Positions 14,441 to 14,455 of a DNA stretch of 14,455 nt are shown here, piece by piece. Location: the NCBI GenBank assembly GCA_000436035.1, contig FR893222.1, positions 1 to 14,455 of the forward strand, given 5' to 3'. This DNA comes from Prevotella sp. CAG:732 (GTDB lineage Bacteria; Bacteroidota; Bacteroidia; Bacteroidales; Bacteroidaceae). The translations under genes and the position numbers were made by a program. How positions within the stretch are numbered: position 1 is the stretch's first letter; every line of letters begins with the position of its first letter. Under the pieces are notes generated by a model, which was not told where the DNA came from, made no database searches, and saw only the letters and a list, made by a program, of their open reading frames with translations.

Positions 14441-14455
14441 GTTTCTTTAGTGGTT

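Noticed and set aside
1..14455. CRISPR arrays, tRNA or rRNA genes, insertion sequences, prophage
   Set aside because: No regularly spaced repeats, no tRNA-like cloverleaf, and no transposase or integrase frame seen on either strand.

Overview
The window looks like core chromosome of a Bacteroidales bacterium, most likely Prevotella or a close relative (Segatella). Three things point there. Promoters fit the Bacteroidetes consensus (TTTG, 19-20 nt, TAnnTTTG) rather than -35/-10 boxes. The translation leaders are A-rich with little Shine-Dalgarno sequence. A tiny 'smalltalk'-type peptide gene of the kind found in Bacteroidales sits at the right edge. I see no rRNA, tRNA, CRISPR array, transposase or integrase.

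Layout, left to right. (1) The 3' end of uxaB (tagaturonate reductase, hexuronate catabolism), converging on clpC across a shared bidirectional terminator. (2) clpC (minus strand) and gyrA (plus strand), divergent across a 348-nt spacer with one promoter for each. This ClpC lacks the usual N-terminal adaptor-binding domain, and its promoter position argues that the short form is real. (3) gyrA, its own terminator, then a secreted TPR-repeat protein. (4) A glycerate dehydrogenase-type 2-hydroxyacid dehydrogenase (minus strand), converging on the TPR gene over a shared terminator and with its own strong promoter. (5) A two-gene minus-strand operon: an MltF-like lipoprotein lytic transglycosylase, then a sodium:solute symporter whose start overlaps the transglycosylase stop (ATGA). 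(6) A plus-strand hisG-hisD-hisC operon, divergent from that pair through overlapping promoters and closed by a strong terminator without hisB. (7) A 32-residue smalltalk-like gene (minus strand), then AT-rich direct repeats and a GC-rich hairpin at the window edge.

How the genes work together. hisG, hisD and hisC give the first, last and aminotransferase steps of histidine synthesis. The transglycosylase and symporter plausibly form a peptidoglycan-turnover unit: one releases anhydromuropeptides, the other may import a sugar product. ClpC and gyrase are housekeeping functions.

I found no clear new multi-gene system. The observations most worth checking are the N-domain-less ClpC, the coupled transglycosylase/symporter pair with its shortened sensor-like domain, the smalltalk gene next to a his operon lacking hisB, and the overlapping mltF/hisG promoters with an almost leaderless mltF.
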